Notes: generated by a model from the letters alone, not told the origin. A stretch of DNA of 64,000 nucleotides from an uncultured Flavobacteriaceae bacterium (GCA_947502975.1 CANNBV010000002.1:434001-498000), one strand, 5' to 3'; counted from the stretch's first letter, positions 41,223 through 51,675 are shown. Translations and numbers: made by a program.

Positions 41223-43874
41223 ATGCAAATTCCATCAAAATACGATGCTAGTAAGGTAGAAAACAAGTGGTACGATTACTGGATGAAACATAATTATTTT
41301 CATTCAACACCAGATGACAGAGAACCTTATACCATAGTAATTCCGCCACCAAATGTAACGGGTGTGCTGCATATGGGGCATATGCTGAATAATACCATTC
41401 AGGATGTATTGATTCGTCGTGCAAGGTTACAAGGTAAAAATGCATGTTGGGTTCCAGGAACAGACCATGCATCTATTGCCACTGAGGCTAAAGTTGTAGC
41501 GAAATTAAAGGAACAAGGCATAGATAAAAATGATTTATCTCGTGATGAGTTTTTAAAGCATGCTTGGGACTGGACACATGAATATGGTGGTGTTATTTTA
41601 GAGCAGTTAAAAAAACTGGGATGTTCTTGCGATTGGGATCGTACTAAATTTACTATGGATGACGATATGTCAGAAGCTGTCATCAAGGTTTTTGTTGATT
41701 TGTATAACAAAGGTCTGATTTATCGAGGCTATCGTATGGTAAATTGGGATCCTGAAGCGAAAACTACATTATCTGATGAAGAGGTAATTCATGAAGAGCG
41801 TCAAGGAAGCTTATACTATATCAATTATAAAATTGAAGACAGTGATGCTGTTTTAACAATTGCAACCACCAGACCCGAAACTATTTTTGGAGATACTGCT
41901 ATTTGTATAAATCCTAATGATGAGCGTTTTATCCATCTAAAAGGTAAAAAAGCGATTGTACCTATTTGTAATCGAGTTATACCTATTATCGAAGATGAAT
42001 ATGTTGATTTAGAATTTGGTACAGGGTGTTTAAAAGTAACACCTGCTCATGACGAAAACGATAAGGTTTTAGGTGATAAACATAATTTAGAGGTAATTGA
42101 TATCTTTAACGAAGATGCCTCTTTGAATAGTTATGGGCTACAGTTTGAAGGACAAGATCGTTTTGTAGCTAGAAAAGCAGTTGCAAAGGAATTAGAATCT
42201 TTGGGGATTTTGGTGAAAACCGAAACACATATCAATAAAGTTGGAACATCAGAACGTACCAAAGCTGTCATAGAACCTAGATTAAGTGATCAATGGTTCT
42301 TAAAAATGGAAGATTTGGTAAAACCAGCAATTAAAGCAGTTTTACATGACGATGATATAAAGTTATTCCCTAAAAAGTTTGAAAATACCTATCGTCATTG
42401 GATGGAAAATATCCGCGATTGGAATATCTCTCGTCAACTTCTTTGGGGGCAACAAATCCCTGCATATTACTACGGAGACGGAAAAGAAGATTTTGTAGTT
42501 GCTGAAACTATTGATCTAGCAGTTGAATTAGCAAATAAAAAGTTGAATGTCACCTCGAGCGCAGTCGAGAGGTCTCTCACTAAAGAAGATTTGCGTCAAG
42601 ATACTGATGCACTTGATACTTGGTTCTCTTCCTGGTTATGGCCTATGTCTGTTTTTGATGGGATTAGAAATCCAGAAAATGAAGAGATAAAATATTACTA
42701 CCCAACCAACGATTTGGTTACGGGGCCAGATATTTTATTCTTTTGGGTAGCACGTATGATTATTGCTGGCTATGAGTATAAAGATGAAAAGCCTTTTGAA
42801 AATGTGTATCTCACTGGATTGGTAAGAGATAAGCAGCGTAGAAAGATGAGTAAACAATTAGGGAATTCGCCTGATGCTTTAAAATTGATTGAGCAATATG
42901 GTGCTGACGGTGTTCGGGTAGGGCTGTTATTAAGTTCTGCGGCAGGAAATGATTTAATGTTTGATGAAGATTTATGCAATCAAGGAAAAGGATTTGCTAA
43001 TAAAATTTGGAATGCGTTCCGTTTGGTACAAGGTTGGGAAATAGATGAAAATTTAGAACAACCAGAAACAGCAAAAGTAGGATTGGAGTGGTACAACGCC
43101 AAATTTCAAAAAGCTATAGTTGAAATTGAAGATCATTTTAGTAAATACAGATTAAGTGATGCTTTAATGACCATTTATAAATTAATAATGGATGATTTTT
43201 CATCATGGTTATTAGAAATTGTAAAACCTGCTTATCAACAACCAATTGATGTTAAAACCTATAACGCTATAATTACTGCTTTTGAAGATAATTTAAGAGT
43301 CCTGCATCCATTTATGCCTTTCTTAACTGAAGAAATATGGCAATTTATCTCAGAACGTACTCCAGAACAAGCTTTAATCGTTGCAAAATGGCCAAGGGCT
43401 AAATCCATAAATACTACTTTGATTTCTGAATTTGAATTTGCTTCTGAAGTAATTTCAGGTATTAGAAATATCAGAAAGCAGAAGAATATTGCGTTTAAGG
43501 ATGCAATTCCGTTTTCAGTAATTAATAATGAAAATACCACTGATACATTTGATACAATAATTGCTAAACTTGGAAATTTAGAAGGTATAAACTATGTAGA
43601 TGAAGCTGTTGATGGTGCTTTGACATATCGCGTAAAATCTAACGAGTATTTCATACCAATGGCTGGTGCTATTGATGTTGAAGCAGAAGTAAAAAAACTT
43701 ACTGAAGAATTAAGCTATACAGAAGGTTTCCTGAAATCTGTTCAGAAAAAATTATCAAACGAGCGATTTGTTAATAATGCACCTGAACAAGTGGTTGCTA
43801 GTGAAAAGAAAAAAGAAGCAGATGCTCTAGCAAAAATTGAGACTATTAAAGCTAGTCTAGCTAGTTTAAAATAG
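41223..43874 (+). CDS. valS: Valyl-tRNA synthetase
   Basis: An 883-residue class I synthetase; start at ATG 41223 ([16 protein letters not shown]), not the upstream TTG. The HIGH motif is HMGH at residues 50-53 and the KMSKQ motif lies at 541-545. The editing domain (about 180-370), the anticodon-binding helix bundle and the C-terminal coiled coil (from about 820) are all in place. Residues 444-450 (TSSAVER) are encoded by a TCGAGCGCAGTCGA-type palindrome that is elsewhere intergenic, between the catalytic segments [11 protein letters not shown] and DTWFSSWLW. The insertion keeps the frame and should lie on a surface loop. Confidence 0.96.
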   Translation: MQIPSKYDASKVENKWYDYWMKHNYFHSTPDDREPYTIVIPPPNVTGVLHMGHMLNNTIQDVLIRRARLQGKNACWVPGTDHASIATEAKVVAKLKEQGIDKNDLSRDEFLKHAWDWTHEYGGVILEQLKKLGCSCDWDRTKFTMDDDMSEAVIKVFVDLYNKGLIYRGYRMVNWDPEAKTTLSDEEVIHEERQGSLYYINYKIEDSDAVLTIATTRPETIFGDTAICINPNDERFIHLKGKKAIVPICNRVIPIIEDEYVDLEFGTGCLKVTPAHDENDKVLGDKHNLEVIDIFNEDASLNSYGLQFEGQDRFVARKAVAKELESLGILVKTETHINKVGTSERTKAVIEPRLSDQWFLKMEDLVKPAIKAVLHDDDIKLFPKKFENTYRHWMENIRDWNISRQLLWGQQIPAYYYGDGKEDFVVAETIDLAVELANKKLNVTSSAVERSLTKEDLRQDTDALDTWFSSWLWPMSVFDGIRNPENEEIKYYYPTNDLVTGPDILFFWVARMIIAGYEYKDEKPFENVYLTGLVRDKQRRKMSKQLGNSPDALKLIEQYGADGVRVGLLLSSAAGNDLMFDEDLCNQGKGFANKIWNAFRLVQGWEIDENLEQPETAKVGLEWYNAKFQKAIVEIEDHFSKYRLSDALMTIYKLIMDDFSSWLLEIVKPAYQQPIDVKTYNAIITAFEDNLRVLHPFMPFLTEEIWQFISERTPEQALIVAKWPRAKSINTTLISEFEFASEVISGIRNIRKQKNIAFKDAIPFSVINNENTTDTFDTIIAKLGNLEGINYVDEAVDGALTYRVKSNEYFIPMAGAIDVEAEVKKLTEELSYTEGFLKSVQKKLSNERFVNNAPEQVVASEKKKEADALAKIETIKASLASLK
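42553..42572. repeat. TCGAGCGCAGTCGA palindrome within valS
   Basis: CCTCGAGCGCAGTCGAGAGG is a near-perfect palindrome identical in its core to the intergenic copy at 10185-10208. Here it is read as part of the valS coding frame. Confidence 0.75.
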
Positions 43875-43899
43875 AGTTTTATTAGAGACGGTATTTTTG

Positions 43900-44436
43900 T
43901 TATATGTTTTTATGCATTGAAATAACTTTATTAGTAATTCCGTCTTCTAATTCAACTTTGTAGGCTTTTATTTTTTTGTATCCATTTGCAGAGTATAGCT
44001 TTTGGCCACTTAAAGTTGCCACAAGTTCTAGAGAGTCAAATCCTAATGATTTAGCTTCAGCCTCGCATTTTTTGAGCAGTTCTTTTCCAATACCCATGCG
44101 AGTATATTCTGGATGTACGAAGAAAGCTCTAATTCTTGCAGCATCAATACCTGGTAGTAATTCAGTTTTTGATGAGCCTAATGATTCAGATTTTCCGAAT
44201 AATAATTTTCTTTTACTCCATCCTCCACAGCCAACTATCTTTTTATTTTGGTTTTCAACTAACCAATAGGTTTCATCTAATATAAGCTGTTTGTCAACAG
44301 TCCATGCGTTTCCTAATGCAGCACTAATTTCAGATTTTGTATAATATTTAGCATTTATAGATTTAGCTGAAATTTCAATTAAACGTTCAAGTTCATCAAT
44401 ATCATTAAAATTTGCTTTTCGAGACTTAAATTTCAT
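43900..44436 (-). CDS. GNAT family N-acetyltransferase
   Basis: A 178-residue acetyltransferase. The acetyl-CoA loop is in AFFVHPEYTRMGIGKELLKKCE (R/Q-x-x-G-x-G as RMGIGK) near residues 105-126, followed by LELVATLSGQKLYSANGYKK. The opening FKSRKANFNDIDELERLIE is normal for the family. The acceptor is unknown. It is the last gene of the minus-strand unit, 1 bp after the DUF6786 gene. Confidence 0.85.
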   Translation of the reverse strand: MKFKSRKANFNDIDELERLIEISAKSINAKYYTKSEISAALGNAWTVDKQLILDETYWLVENQNKKIVGCGGWSKRKLLFGKSESLGSSKTELLPGIDAARIRAFFVHPEYTRMGIGKELLKKCEAEAKSLGFDSLELVATLSGQKLYSANGYKKIKAYKVELEDGITNKVISMHKNI

Positions 44437-44437
44437 A

Positions 44438-45580
44438 TTAATCCAACTTACAATCTGTCAATTCAACTCCTAAAAGTTTTTTCGAAATTTCATTCAGTTT
44501 AGTTTCATCACTCGAAAAATGATATACCCGATGCCAATGCGAAGTGGTTTCACTAGGCTGTAGTTCTTTTAAAGGCGCATTAGATTCTAATTCAAAAAAA
44601 TCAGAACCATTATTGTAAATAGGTATAGCTTCACCTTTATAAGGCTCATCTTGAATACTAACAAATGAATTGGAGTATAAGGTGTCCAGTTCTTTCTTGT
44701 ATTGTACGATAGTAAGTCGGTTTTTACTTTTAGAATAACACCCATAAACTTCTGGAGATAAATGCGGTGGTACACCAATTTTACTTCTATACTTACCATC
44801 TCCTTTATATAATAAAATGTTTTCTTTTAATTGTAATCTGCTGGTATCTAGATTGCCCATATATTGCAATATATCCTCAAGTTTAGCTTGATTTGTTAAT
44901 GGGATAATTACAACGGTGTCATCTGTTCCTTGATACATGCCAGCGCTCCACAATCCAACAAGACCAGTTTCCTTTTTCCAAGGAATAGTATCATGGTTAG
45001 TTAATCTGTTTTTTGTTTGAAAAGCAACAAATTTCATATTTTCATCAATAGTAATACTAAGATTTTGTTCAATATGATCTTTTTGTAATAGTTTTATGGT
45101 TCTTTCAATTTTTAAATTGAATGAAGTACCTACAAAATTAGTAAGCTGCATAGATTTATGCATTTTAACAAAATCATTTCCAGTATCAATTACATCATAA
45201 GGCTCAGCATCAATTGGTTTAGGAACCTTCCAATTATCATCATTAATGGGTTCTATCTGTTGGAAGTAAAATGAAAATTGTCCACCTAAAGGGCCTAACC
45301 ATAAACGCTCTTCACCACCAAAACCAGTGCTTTCTTCTAAAGCTTTTACATCAACCCATCCATTATAAAAACCATCCACGCCATTATGACTACTGGCAAT
45401 GACTTTACCTTGGTGAAAAGGAGAAATAAAAAGTCGTGAGTGCCCATTATTTGAAGTCAATTCAATAACCTCGGTTTTATTTTTAAATGTTTGAAGAAGT
45501 GAATTATAACTGTATTCTAAAGGTGATTCACAACTCAATATGCAATAGATAAATACAAGTAATAATGAGGCTTTTTTCAT
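44438..45580 (-). CDS. DUF6786 family lipoprotein
   Basis: A 380-residue lipoprotein: signal MKKASLLLVFIYCILSC with the lipid cysteine at residue 17. The body resembles DUF6786 proteins, which have a galactose-mutarotase-like beta-sandwich, with segments such as GFGGEERLWLGPLGGQFS and TGLVGLWSAGMYQG. Such a fold often binds carbohydrates, but no catalytic pair can be assigned. It is placed between the acyl-CoA-binding protein gene and a GNAT gene in the lipid unit. Confidence 0.75.
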   Translation of the reverse strand: MKKASLLLVFIYCILSCESPLEYSYNSLLQTFKNKTEVIELTSNNGHSRLFISPFHQGKVIASSHNGVDGFYNGWVDVKALEESTGFGGEERLWLGPLGGQFSFYFQQIEPINDDNWKVPKPIDAEPYDVIDTGNDFVKMHKSMQLTNFVGTSFNLKIERTIKLLQKDHIEQNLSITIDENMKFVAFQTKNRLTNHDTIPWKKETGLVGLWSAGMYQGTDDTVVIIPLTNQAKLEDILQYMGNLDTSRLQLKENILLYKGDGKYRSKIGVPPHLSPEVYGCYSKSKNRLTIVQYKKELDTLYSNSFVSIQDEPYKGEAIPIYNNGSDFFELESNAPLKELQPSETTSHWHRVYHFSSDETKLNEISKKLLGVELTDCKLD

Positions 45581-45587
45581 GAAGCTT

Positions 45588-45854
45588 TTATTTACGATAT
45601 AAGAAATACTGATTTACCAAATCTATATATGCTTGCTTTGCTTCATCTTCTGTAACATCTTTTACTTGAAATAACGCATTGGTTTTAAATGCATTAATAA
45701 TTGATTTTTTACTACGTGGTTTACCGTAGTTGTTGGTTGCTTTTTTGTAGTAGGCATAGAGCTTTAAAAGTGTATCTGCAGGAAACGGAGTAGTATGCGC
45801 ATTAACTCTCGCTACTGCTTCTTCAAAAGCTTTATCTAAAGATGCATTACTCAT
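45588..45854 (-). CDS. Acyl-CoA-binding protein
   Basis: An 88-residue four-helix protein of the ACBP family, cytoplasmic. The ligand-binding motif YAYYKKATNNYG (about residues 28-39) and the later KSIINAFKTNALFQV and AYIDLVNQYF segments match eukaryotic ACBPs, which carry long-chain acyl-CoA. Bacterial members are few and mostly in Bacteroidota and some Proteobacteria. It overlaps psd by 8 bp and lies two genes after cdsA, so it is tied to phospholipid synthesis by context. Confidence 0.88.
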   Translation of the reverse strand: MSNASLDKAFEEAVARVNAHTTPFPADTLLKLYAYYKKATNNYGKPRSKKSIINAFKTNALFQVKDVTEDEAKQAYIDLVNQYFLYRK

Positions 45855-46503
45855 TAATTTCTGCTATGATACTTTCTCCCCCTCGTACTTTCTGATTAAG
45901 TCCTACTTTAATATTCGTATCTAAAGGTAAAAATAAATCTACACGAGATCCGAATTTAATAAACCCAGAATCACTGCCTTGGTTAGCTTTATCATCCACT
46001 TTAGCATAATTTACAATACGTTTTGCCAAGGCTCCAGCAATTTGTCTGTAAAGTACTTTCCCGTATTTAGGATTTTCTACAACCACAGTGGTGCGTTCAT
46101 TTTCTTCACTAGCTTTTGGATGCCATGCCACTAAATATTTTCCTGGATGATATTTGCTAAAAACTACCTTTCCACTAACTGGGAATCGTGTTACATGTAC
46201 ATTTAATGGCGACATAAATACACTTACTTGTAAACGTTTTTCATTAAAATATTCTTTTTCAAATACCTCTTCAATTACCACCACTTTACCATCAACTGGT
46301 GAAACGACATTAGAATCGTTTTGTTGTGTATACCGTTTCGGATTTCTAAAAAATTGTAAAATCAAAATTAAGAATACTAGTAGTGCAATGAGTAGAAGTG
46401 TTCTTAACCAAAAGATAGGAATGAAGCTATCAACAAGTAAAAAACATGCAACTATAATTACAAGTGTAATTAAGATAATTTTATGGCCTTCTTTATGAAA
46501 CAT
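45847..46503 (-). CDS. psd: Phosphatidylserine decarboxylase, short type
   Basis: A 218-residue enzyme making phosphatidylethanolamine from phosphatidylserine. Two N-terminal membrane helices (about 8-45) are followed by VVSPVDGKVVVIEEV and VFMSPLNVHVTRFPVSG. The self-cleavage site is Gly-Ser in FIKFGSRVDLFLP (S near 187), from which the pyruvoyl group forms. It is the short bacterial/archaeal-like class. It overlaps cdsA and the ACBP gene, so the three are translated together. Confidence 0.92.
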   Translation of the reverse strand: MFHKEGHKIILITLVIIVACFLLVDSFIPIFWLRTLLLIALLVFLILILQFFRNPKRYTQQNDSNVVSPVDGKVVVIEEVFEKEYFNEKRLQVSVFMSPLNVHVTRFPVSGKVVFSKYHPGKYLVAWHPKASEENERTTVVVENPKYGKVLYRQIAGALAKRIVNYAKVDDKANQGSDSGFIKFGSRVDLFLPLDTNIKVGLNQKVRGGESIIAEINE

Positions 46504-47311
46504 AGTGTAAAATTCTTAAAAATAAGTAAATAAAAGGGGAAGCAAAAATTATGCTGTCTAAACGATCTAGCAAACCACCATGACCAGGCATTATTGTACC
46601 ACTATCTTTTACATCTGCCTGACGCTTAAATTTTGATTCGATTAAATCACCAAGGGTGCCAAAAACCGTAATAATTATAGCAAGCATCAACCAATTTGTA
46701 AAATTTAGAGTTTCTGTTAAGCTAAAGATAAAGTAACTAGCAATACATGAGAAAAAAAGACCCCCTAGGAAACCTTCCACTGTTTTCTTTGGTGATATTT
46801 TTTCAAACAACTTTTGTTTGCCAAAATTCTTTCCAACTAAATAGGCAAAAGAATCATTCACCCATACCAGAATAAAAGATCCTAATAATATTTTTGGACT
46901 AAATACACTTGCTATCAATACTAAAAACACAAAACCACTTGAAAGGTAAAACGTAGTGATAATAAAACGTTTTGTAATGAACAGGGGAATGGATTTTCTT
47001 GAAAATAAATCTTTGATTAAAAATAAATTGACAAAAATAGTTAGAACCATAAGTATTTGTGTGGCTTCGTCTAATCCCATATCCGAACTTAAAACCATCC
47101 GCCAATAGCCAAAAACTATGTAGAGAATAACGAAGATAAAATAAGGAACAATACTTTTTAATTGAATTAATTTGTTGAATTCATATAGGGAAAGAATACC
47201 TAGGATGAAAAACAGAATAATAAATGCGTGAGGTGTATTTAAACTTAAAACAACAATTAATAACGTTACGTATAGCAAACCAGATAGTGAGCGCAATAAC
47301 ATGTCTTTCAT
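46493..47311 (-). CDS. cdsA: Phosphatidate cytidylyltransferase
   Basis: A 272-residue integral membrane enzyme with about eight helices that makes CDP-diacylglycerol from phosphatidate and CTP. The C-terminal signature is present in GDLIESKFKRQADVKDSG and MPGHGGLLDRLDS. The start may be residue 1 or M4. It gives the precursor for Psd's substrate, fitting its overlap with psd. Confidence 0.94.
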   Translation of the reverse strand: MKDMLLRSLSGLLYVTLLIVVLSLNTPHAFIILFFILGILSLYEFNKLIQLKSIVPYFIFVILYIVFGYWRMVLSSDMGLDEATQILMVLTIFVNLFLIKDLFSRKSIPLFITKRFIITTFYLSSGFVFLVLIASVFSPKILLGSFILVWVNDSFAYLVGKNFGKQKLFEKISPKKTVEGFLGGLFFSCIASYFIFSLTETLNFTNWLMLAIIITVFGTLGDLIESKFKRQADVKDSGTIMPGHGGLLDRLDSIIFASPFIYLFLRILHYVS

Positions 47312-47330
47312 ATTTATAAGCTACTTAAAA

Positions 47331-47939
47331 TTATAAATCTTCTAATAGCAGCAAATATAAGTTTTTTGCACTACTGCCATAACTTAAAAAATCTTTTTCA
47401 TCTCCAGATTTAAAATGCTTTATTGTTGTAATGTTTGTAGGGATGTGTTGTCGGTTTTTAGACTTAATACCTCGAAGACCTTCTCCGATATTATCAACTA
47501 TTTGACTTGTAGTGGCAAACACAATAACATTAAAGGGTAATTCTGGTAATTTTTTGGTAGCTATTTGGTTAGAACTTATAAGTAAAGAGCCATCAGTAGC
47601 AATAAGATTTTCGCAAGTAGTTAGGAAATATGTGGCTTCACTAGACTTTTTTGTCGCATCAATATTACATGACCCAAACTTTTCTTGAAGATTGTCATCT
47701 ATTATAAATGCTGGTTTATTTTCCCATGAGTTTTCCTGAATAATATAATTAAAGTTTGAAAACACTTCGTTTAAGTCATCACAATACAAAAATTTACCAC
47801 CATTAGCCTTAAAGTTTATAGTAAACTTTTCATCTATAGGCAATTTGAGTTCGGGCATATATTTACCGCGGTCGTCAGACTTTATTTCCTTTTCGGATTG
47901 TTTTGTTTTTGATCCAAAAATTTTCTTAAAAAGATTCAT
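47331..47939 (-). CDS. LUD domain protein (LutC/YkgG-like)
   Basis: A 202-residue protein with a DUF162/LUD domain. The segment SEATYFLTTCENLIATDGSLLISSNQ and the nucleotide-like strand FNVIVFATTSQIVDNIGEGLRGI match the fold; there are no iron-sulfur motifs, so it is the single-domain form. LUD proteins work in lactate use in other bacteria, but no lutAB genes are here and the role in this lipid unit is unclear. It is the first gene of the unit; a -7-like box lies at 47979. Confidence 0.8.
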   Translation of the reverse strand: MNLFKKIFGSKTKQSEKEIKSDDRGKYMPELKLPIDEKFTINFKANGGKFLYCDDLNEVFSNFNYIIQENSWENKPAFIIDDNLQEKFGSCNIDATKKSSEATYFLTTCENLIATDGSLLISSNQIATKKLPELPFNVIVFATTSQIVDNIGEGLRGIKSKNRQHIPTNITTIKHFKSGDEKDFLSYGSSAKNLYLLLLEDL

Positions 47940-47978
47940 TCAGGTACTTGCTATTAACCTTTTTTATTGAGAGTTTTC

Positions 47979-47986
47979 CAAATATA
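47979..47986 (-). promoter_or_regulatory. Probable -7 box of the LUD-cdsA-psd unit
   Basis: On the minus strand TATATTTG matches TAnnTTTG just after the ftsH terminator hairpin. The leader would be about 35 nt. Confidence 0.4.
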
Positions 47987-48026
47987 AAAAATCTTAAACT
48001 ATTCCTAAGATTAATTTAAGATTTTT
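47987..48026 (-). terminator. Terminator after ftsH
   Basis: Twelve-bp arms AAAAATCTTAAA and TTTAAGATTTTT are perfect complements; on the minus strand the hairpin runs into a T-rich stretch. It lies 23 bp after the ftsH stop. Confidence 0.65.
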
Positions 48027-48048
48027 ACCAAAAGCTTAACGATATTAG

Positions 48049-49986
48049 CTATTTGTCAAGAGTTTCGCGTTCTTCTTTGTCAAAAGGTCGTTTTCCAAAA
48101 ATCTTTTCTAAATTATCTTTAAAAATCACCTCTTTTTCTAAAAGAACTTCTGCTAATTCTGTTAATTTATCTTTGTTTTCCTCTAATAATTTAATTGCAC
48201 GTTGATATTGCTTTTCAATAATATCAGATATTTCTTTATCAATTAATTCTGCGGTTTGTTCGCTATATGGTTTAGTAAACCCATATTCGCTCTGTCCTGA
48301 ATCATAATAGGTGAGATTTCCTATTTTGTCACTTAAGCCATAAATGGTAACCATGGCTCTTGCTTGTTTTGTAACTTTTTCTAAATCACTTAGAGCACCA
48401 GTTGAAATTTTATCAAAAATCACTTTTTCTGCTGCTCGTCCACCTAATGCAGCACACATTTCGTCCAGCATCTGTTCAGGACGAACAATTAAGCGTTCTT
48501 CTGGCAAATACCAAGCAGCACCTAAAGAACGACCACGTGGTACAATAGTAACTTTTACCAGAGGCGCAGCATGTTCTAACATCCAACTTACAGTAGCATG
48601 ACCAGCTTCATGAAAAGCGACAGCTTGTTTTTCACTTGGTGTAATGATTTTATTTTTCTTTTCTAGACCACCAATAATTCTATCTACAGCATCTAAGAAA
48701 TCTTGCTTGTCTACAGCTTTTTTACCATTTCTAGCTGCAATTAAAGCAGCTTCATTACATACATTCGCAATATCTGCTCCTGAGAAACCGGGTGTTTGTT
48801 TAGATAAGAAATCGGTATCTAAATCCTTAGTTTTTTTGAGAGGTCTTAAATGTACTTCAAATATTTCTTTACGTTCACGAACGTCAGGTAGGTCTACAAA
48901 AATTTGTCTATCAAAACGTCCAGCACGCATTAAAGCTTTGTCTAAAATATCAGCTCTGTTAGTCGCAGCCATAACGATAACATTGGTGTTAGTACCAAAA
49001 CCATCCATTTCTGTCAATAGTTGATTTAGTGTGTTTTCGCGTTCATCATTACTTCCAGACATCGCATTTTTACCACGAGCACGACCAATAGCGTCAATTT
49101 CATCTATAAAAATAATTGAAGGTGATTTCTCTTTTGCTTGTTTGAATAAGTCACGAACTCGAGATGCACCAACACCAACAAACATTTCAACAAAATCAGA
49201 ACCAGATAGTGAGAAGAAAGGCACTTTTGCTTCACCTGCTACTGCTTTTGCTAATAAGGTTTTACCAGTTCCAGGAGGTCCTACAAGTAATGCGCCTTTT
49301 GGAATTTTACCTCCAAGTGTTGTATATTTTTCTGGAAATTTTAAGAAATCTACGATTTCTTGAACTTCTTCTTTGGCACCTTCTAAACCTGCAACATCTT
49401 TAAATGTAGTTTTAACTTCAGTATTCTGGTCAAATAGTTTTGCCTTAGATTTTCCAATATTGAAAATTTGCCCACCAGCGCCTCCGCCTCCGCCGCCAGA
49501 CATACGACGCATAATAAATATCCAAACACCAATTAAAAGGACAAATGGTAAAATTCCTATGAGGAAGTCTGCCAAATGATTCTCCTCTGTTAAATAAACG
49601 GGTTCTAAATCTAAATTTTCATCCTCAATAATAGTATTCAACTCATTTTGAAAGATTTCTAATTCACCAAACTCAAACCTATAGTTAGGAGTTTGGGCTG
49701 TTGAGAAACTAAAACTGGTTGGTTTAGATTTTTTATGAACTTCTTTTTTAGAAGCTTCCTTAGTTAGATAAACTTTAGCAAGTCTTCTATTTACAATTTC
49801 TACTTTAGCAACATCTCCATCTTTAACAAATTTAAAGAATTGTGTTGGGTTTGTTTTATTTCCACTATCAACGCCACTGTTATTAAAAAGTGTAAATACC
49901 AAAAATAAGGATAATATAATCCCATAAATCCAATACGGACTGAACTTTGGTTTCTTTTCTTTTATATTTTTATTGTCTTTTGCCAT
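48049..49986 (-). CDS. ftsH: ATP-dependent zinc metalloprotease FtsH
   Basis: A 645-residue membrane protease. Two membrane helices (about 18-35 and 141-160) flank a periplasmic domain; a glycine run (164-172) leads to the AAA+ module with Walker A GPPGTGKT (236-243), Walker B IIFIDEID (291-298), and the second region of homology. The zinc site HEAGH is at 459-463. It degrades unneeded membrane and short-lived proteins, including the lipid A regulator in other bacteria. It lies 9 bp after rsfS. Confidence 0.97.
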   Translation of the reverse strand: MAKDNKNIKEKKPKFSPYWIYGIILSLFLVFTLFNNSGVDSGNKTNPTQFFKFVKDGDVAKVEIVNRRLAKVYLTKEASKKEVHKKSKPTSFSFSTAQTPNYRFEFGELEIFQNELNTIIEDENLDLEPVYLTEENHLADFLIGILPFVLLIGVWIFIMRRMSGGGGGGAGGQIFNIGKSKAKLFDQNTEVKTTFKDVAGLEGAKEEVQEIVDFLKFPEKYTTLGGKIPKGALLVGPPGTGKTLLAKAVAGEAKVPFFSLSGSDFVEMFVGVGASRVRDLFKQAKEKSPSIIFIDEIDAIGRARGKNAMSGSNDERENTLNQLLTEMDGFGTNTNVIVMAATNRADILDKALMRAGRFDRQIFVDLPDVRERKEIFEVHLRPLKKTKDLDTDFLSKQTPGFSGADIANVCNEAALIAARNGKKAVDKQDFLDAVDRIIGGLEKKNKIITPSEKQAVAFHEAGHATVSWMLEHAAPLVKVTIVPRGRSLGAAWYLPEERLIVRPEQMLDEMCAALGGRAAEKVIFDKISTGALSDLEKVTKQARAMVTIYGLSDKIGNLTYYDSGQSEYGFTKPYSEQTAELIDKEISDIIEKQYQRAIKLLEENKDKLTELAEVLLEKEVIFKDNLEKIFGKRPFDKEERETLDK

Positions 49987-49995
49987 GTTTTGTTT

Positions 49996-50367
49996 TTAGT
50001 AACTTGTTTCTATTACTGTTGTTTTTGCGTCTCCCCAAAGGCTTTCAATGTCATAATACTCTCTGATATGTTTTTGAAACACATGTACAGCAATATTCAC
50101 ATAGTCTAATAACACCCATTCTGCATTATCGGCACCTTCAACATGCCAAGGATGATCCTTAAGTTCCTTACTTACTTTTTTCTGAATTGAATTAACGATA
50201 GCGTTAACTTGTGTATTTGAAGTTCCTTCACAAATGATAAAATAGTCGCAAACTGTATTTTCAATTTCCCTGAGGTCTAAAATACTTATTTCTTTACCCT
50301 TTACATCTTCAATTCCACTAATTATGACTGATATTAACTGATCTGCGCTTATTTTTTCTTTCGCCAT
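49996..50367 (-). CDS. rsfS: Ribosomal silencing factor RsfS
   Basis: A 123-residue RsfS/Iojap protein that binds large subunit protein L14 and blocks subunit joining in slow growth. DLREIENTVCDYFIICEGTS, the WHVEGADNAEWVLLDY stretch and VHVFQKHIREYYDIESLWGD are the family core. It is upstream of ftsH in one unit, divergent from birA. Confidence 0.94.
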   Translation of the reverse strand: MAKEKISADQLISVIISGIEDVKGKEISILDLREIENTVCDYFIICEGTSNTQVNAIVNSIQKKVSKELKDHPWHVEGADNAEWVLLDYVNIAVHVFQKHIREYYDIESLWGDAKTTVIETSY

Positions 50368-50386
50368 TAATTTTATTTAATTTGTG

Positions 50387-50394
50387 CAAAGTTA
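50387..50394 (-). promoter_or_regulatory. Probable -7 box of rsfS-ftsH
   Basis: On the minus strand TAACTTTG matches TAnnTTTG; the start codon lies 20 nt further. No clear -33 element. Confidence 0.4.
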
Positions 50395-50460
50395 TTATTT
50401 TTTTAGTTCTTTATGCTTTAAAATTTTCACAAGATTCTAAACCACAAAAATAACTTGTAA

Positions 50461-51192
50461 ATGCCTATAATCAAACTTGATGCCATTGACTCTACGAATA
50501 CTTTTTTAAGAGAAATGATTGGTACACAAAATGTAGAGGATTTTACGGTAGTTACAACAAAATATCAAGCTAAAGGAAAAGGACAAATGGGCTCAAATTG
50601 GTCGTCAGAAGCCTCAAAAAACTTGATGTTTAGTGTGTTTGTTGATGTTTCTAAGTTTGATTTGGAATACCCTTTTTTTATAAGTATTGCTACTGCTTTG
50701 GCTTTGAGGCAAAGCTTAAATTCGTTTTTAATTCCGCAAATACATATTAAATGGCCTAACGACATTTTGTCACAAAACAAGAAAATTTGTGGTGTTTTAA
50801 TTGAAAATGTCATGAAACGGGGTAAAATTAATGCTTCAATTATAGGCATTGGTTTAAATGTGAATCAAAATAAATTCAAAGGATTGCCAAATGCGTCTTC
50901 ATTAAAAAGTATTACGGGACATATTTATGACATAGATGAACTTTTAGATAGTATTATTTCCAATATCAAATTCTACGTTTCAAAGTTAAAAAATAGAAGT
51001 TTACATGAATTAAAAGAAGAATATGAAACATATCTATTTAGAAAAGATAAACCCTCAACATTTAAAGATAGTGAGGGTAATTTGTTTTCAGGTTATATAA
51101 AATCTATAAAGCAGTCTGGTGATTTACAAGTATTATTGGAAGATAATATTATAAAATCCTATGCACTAAAGGATATTACTTTAATGTACTAA
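50461..51192 (+). CDS. birA: Biotin--[acetyl-CoA-carboxylase] ligase
   Basis: A 243-residue enzyme that activates biotin and attaches it to a carboxylase subunit. The biotin loop GKGQMG is at residues 39-44 (GRGRRG in Escherichia coli) and KWPND at 97-101. There is no N-terminal helix-turn-helix, so it is a ligase without repressor function. A short C-terminal SH3-like part closes the protein. Its stop overlaps that of the convergent SRPBCC gene. Confidence 0.93.
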   Translation: MPIIKLDAIDSTNTFLREMIGTQNVEDFTVVTTKYQAKGKGQMGSNWSSEASKNLMFSVFVDVSKFDLEYPFFISIATALALRQSLNSFLIPQIHIKWPNDILSQNKKICGVLIENVMKRGKINASIIGIGLNVNQNKFKGLPNASSLKSITGHIYDIDELLDSIISNIKFYVSKLKNRSLHELKEEYETYLFRKDKPSTFKDSEGNLFSGYIKSIKQSGDLQVLLEDNIIKSYALKDITLMY

Positions 51193-51584
51193 ATTGATTT
51201 AGGTAAATTGGTCACTAAGGTTTCAATAAATTTTGAAATAGGACTTTTAATCATCATAGCCATCATCGGATTAAAATCACCACTAAATTGTAATTGAACA
51301 TCACTATTTGTAGCACCATTTTCAGTGATGAGAGCAGTTAACGAAAAATCAATTTTTCCACCAGCGGCACCAAAAACAATTTTGTTTGGAGGTAGTGCTT
51401 CTTTCTTCTTTAATACAATTTCGGGCATTCCCTTTAATGCAAATAAAAATTTGTCATCATCAAGGACTTCAAATTTGCTAATATTTTCAGGCATTAACGC
51501 TTCAAAATTCTTTACATCAGATATGAAATTAAAAGTATCTTCAGGTGTTTTAGATATATTTACTTTTGGAGATTCTAAATTCAT
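51189..51584 (-). CDS. SRPBCC family protein
   Basis: A 131-residue single-domain START/Bet v1-like protein. The opening SPKVNISKTPEDTFNFISDV and the C-terminal helix MMAMMIKSPISKFIETLVTNL are typical of the fold, which forms a hydrophobic pocket for a lipid or other ligand. No active-site residue can be picked out. It lies beside pyrE on the same strand, 91 bp apart, and may be in its transcript. Confidence 0.8.
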   Translation of the reverse strand: MNLESPKVNISKTPEDTFNFISDVKNFEALMPENISKFEVLDDDKFLFALKGMPEIVLKKKEALPPNKIVFGAAGGKIDFSLTALITENGATNSDVQLQFSGDFNPMMAMMIKSPISKFIETLVTNLPKSI

Positions 51585-51675
51585 AATACTATTAAATTGT
51601 TATTTATTAAATCATTTAATTTAGTTGATAGTCTTAATGTTTGATAGACTTTGTAACTAAACCAGATATTTCATA

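Noticed and set aside
48344-49363. Several 85-126-codon plus-strand frames opposite ftsH
   Set aside because: They mirror the strongly biased ftsH frame and encode low-complexity serine-rich sequence; ftsH itself is certain.
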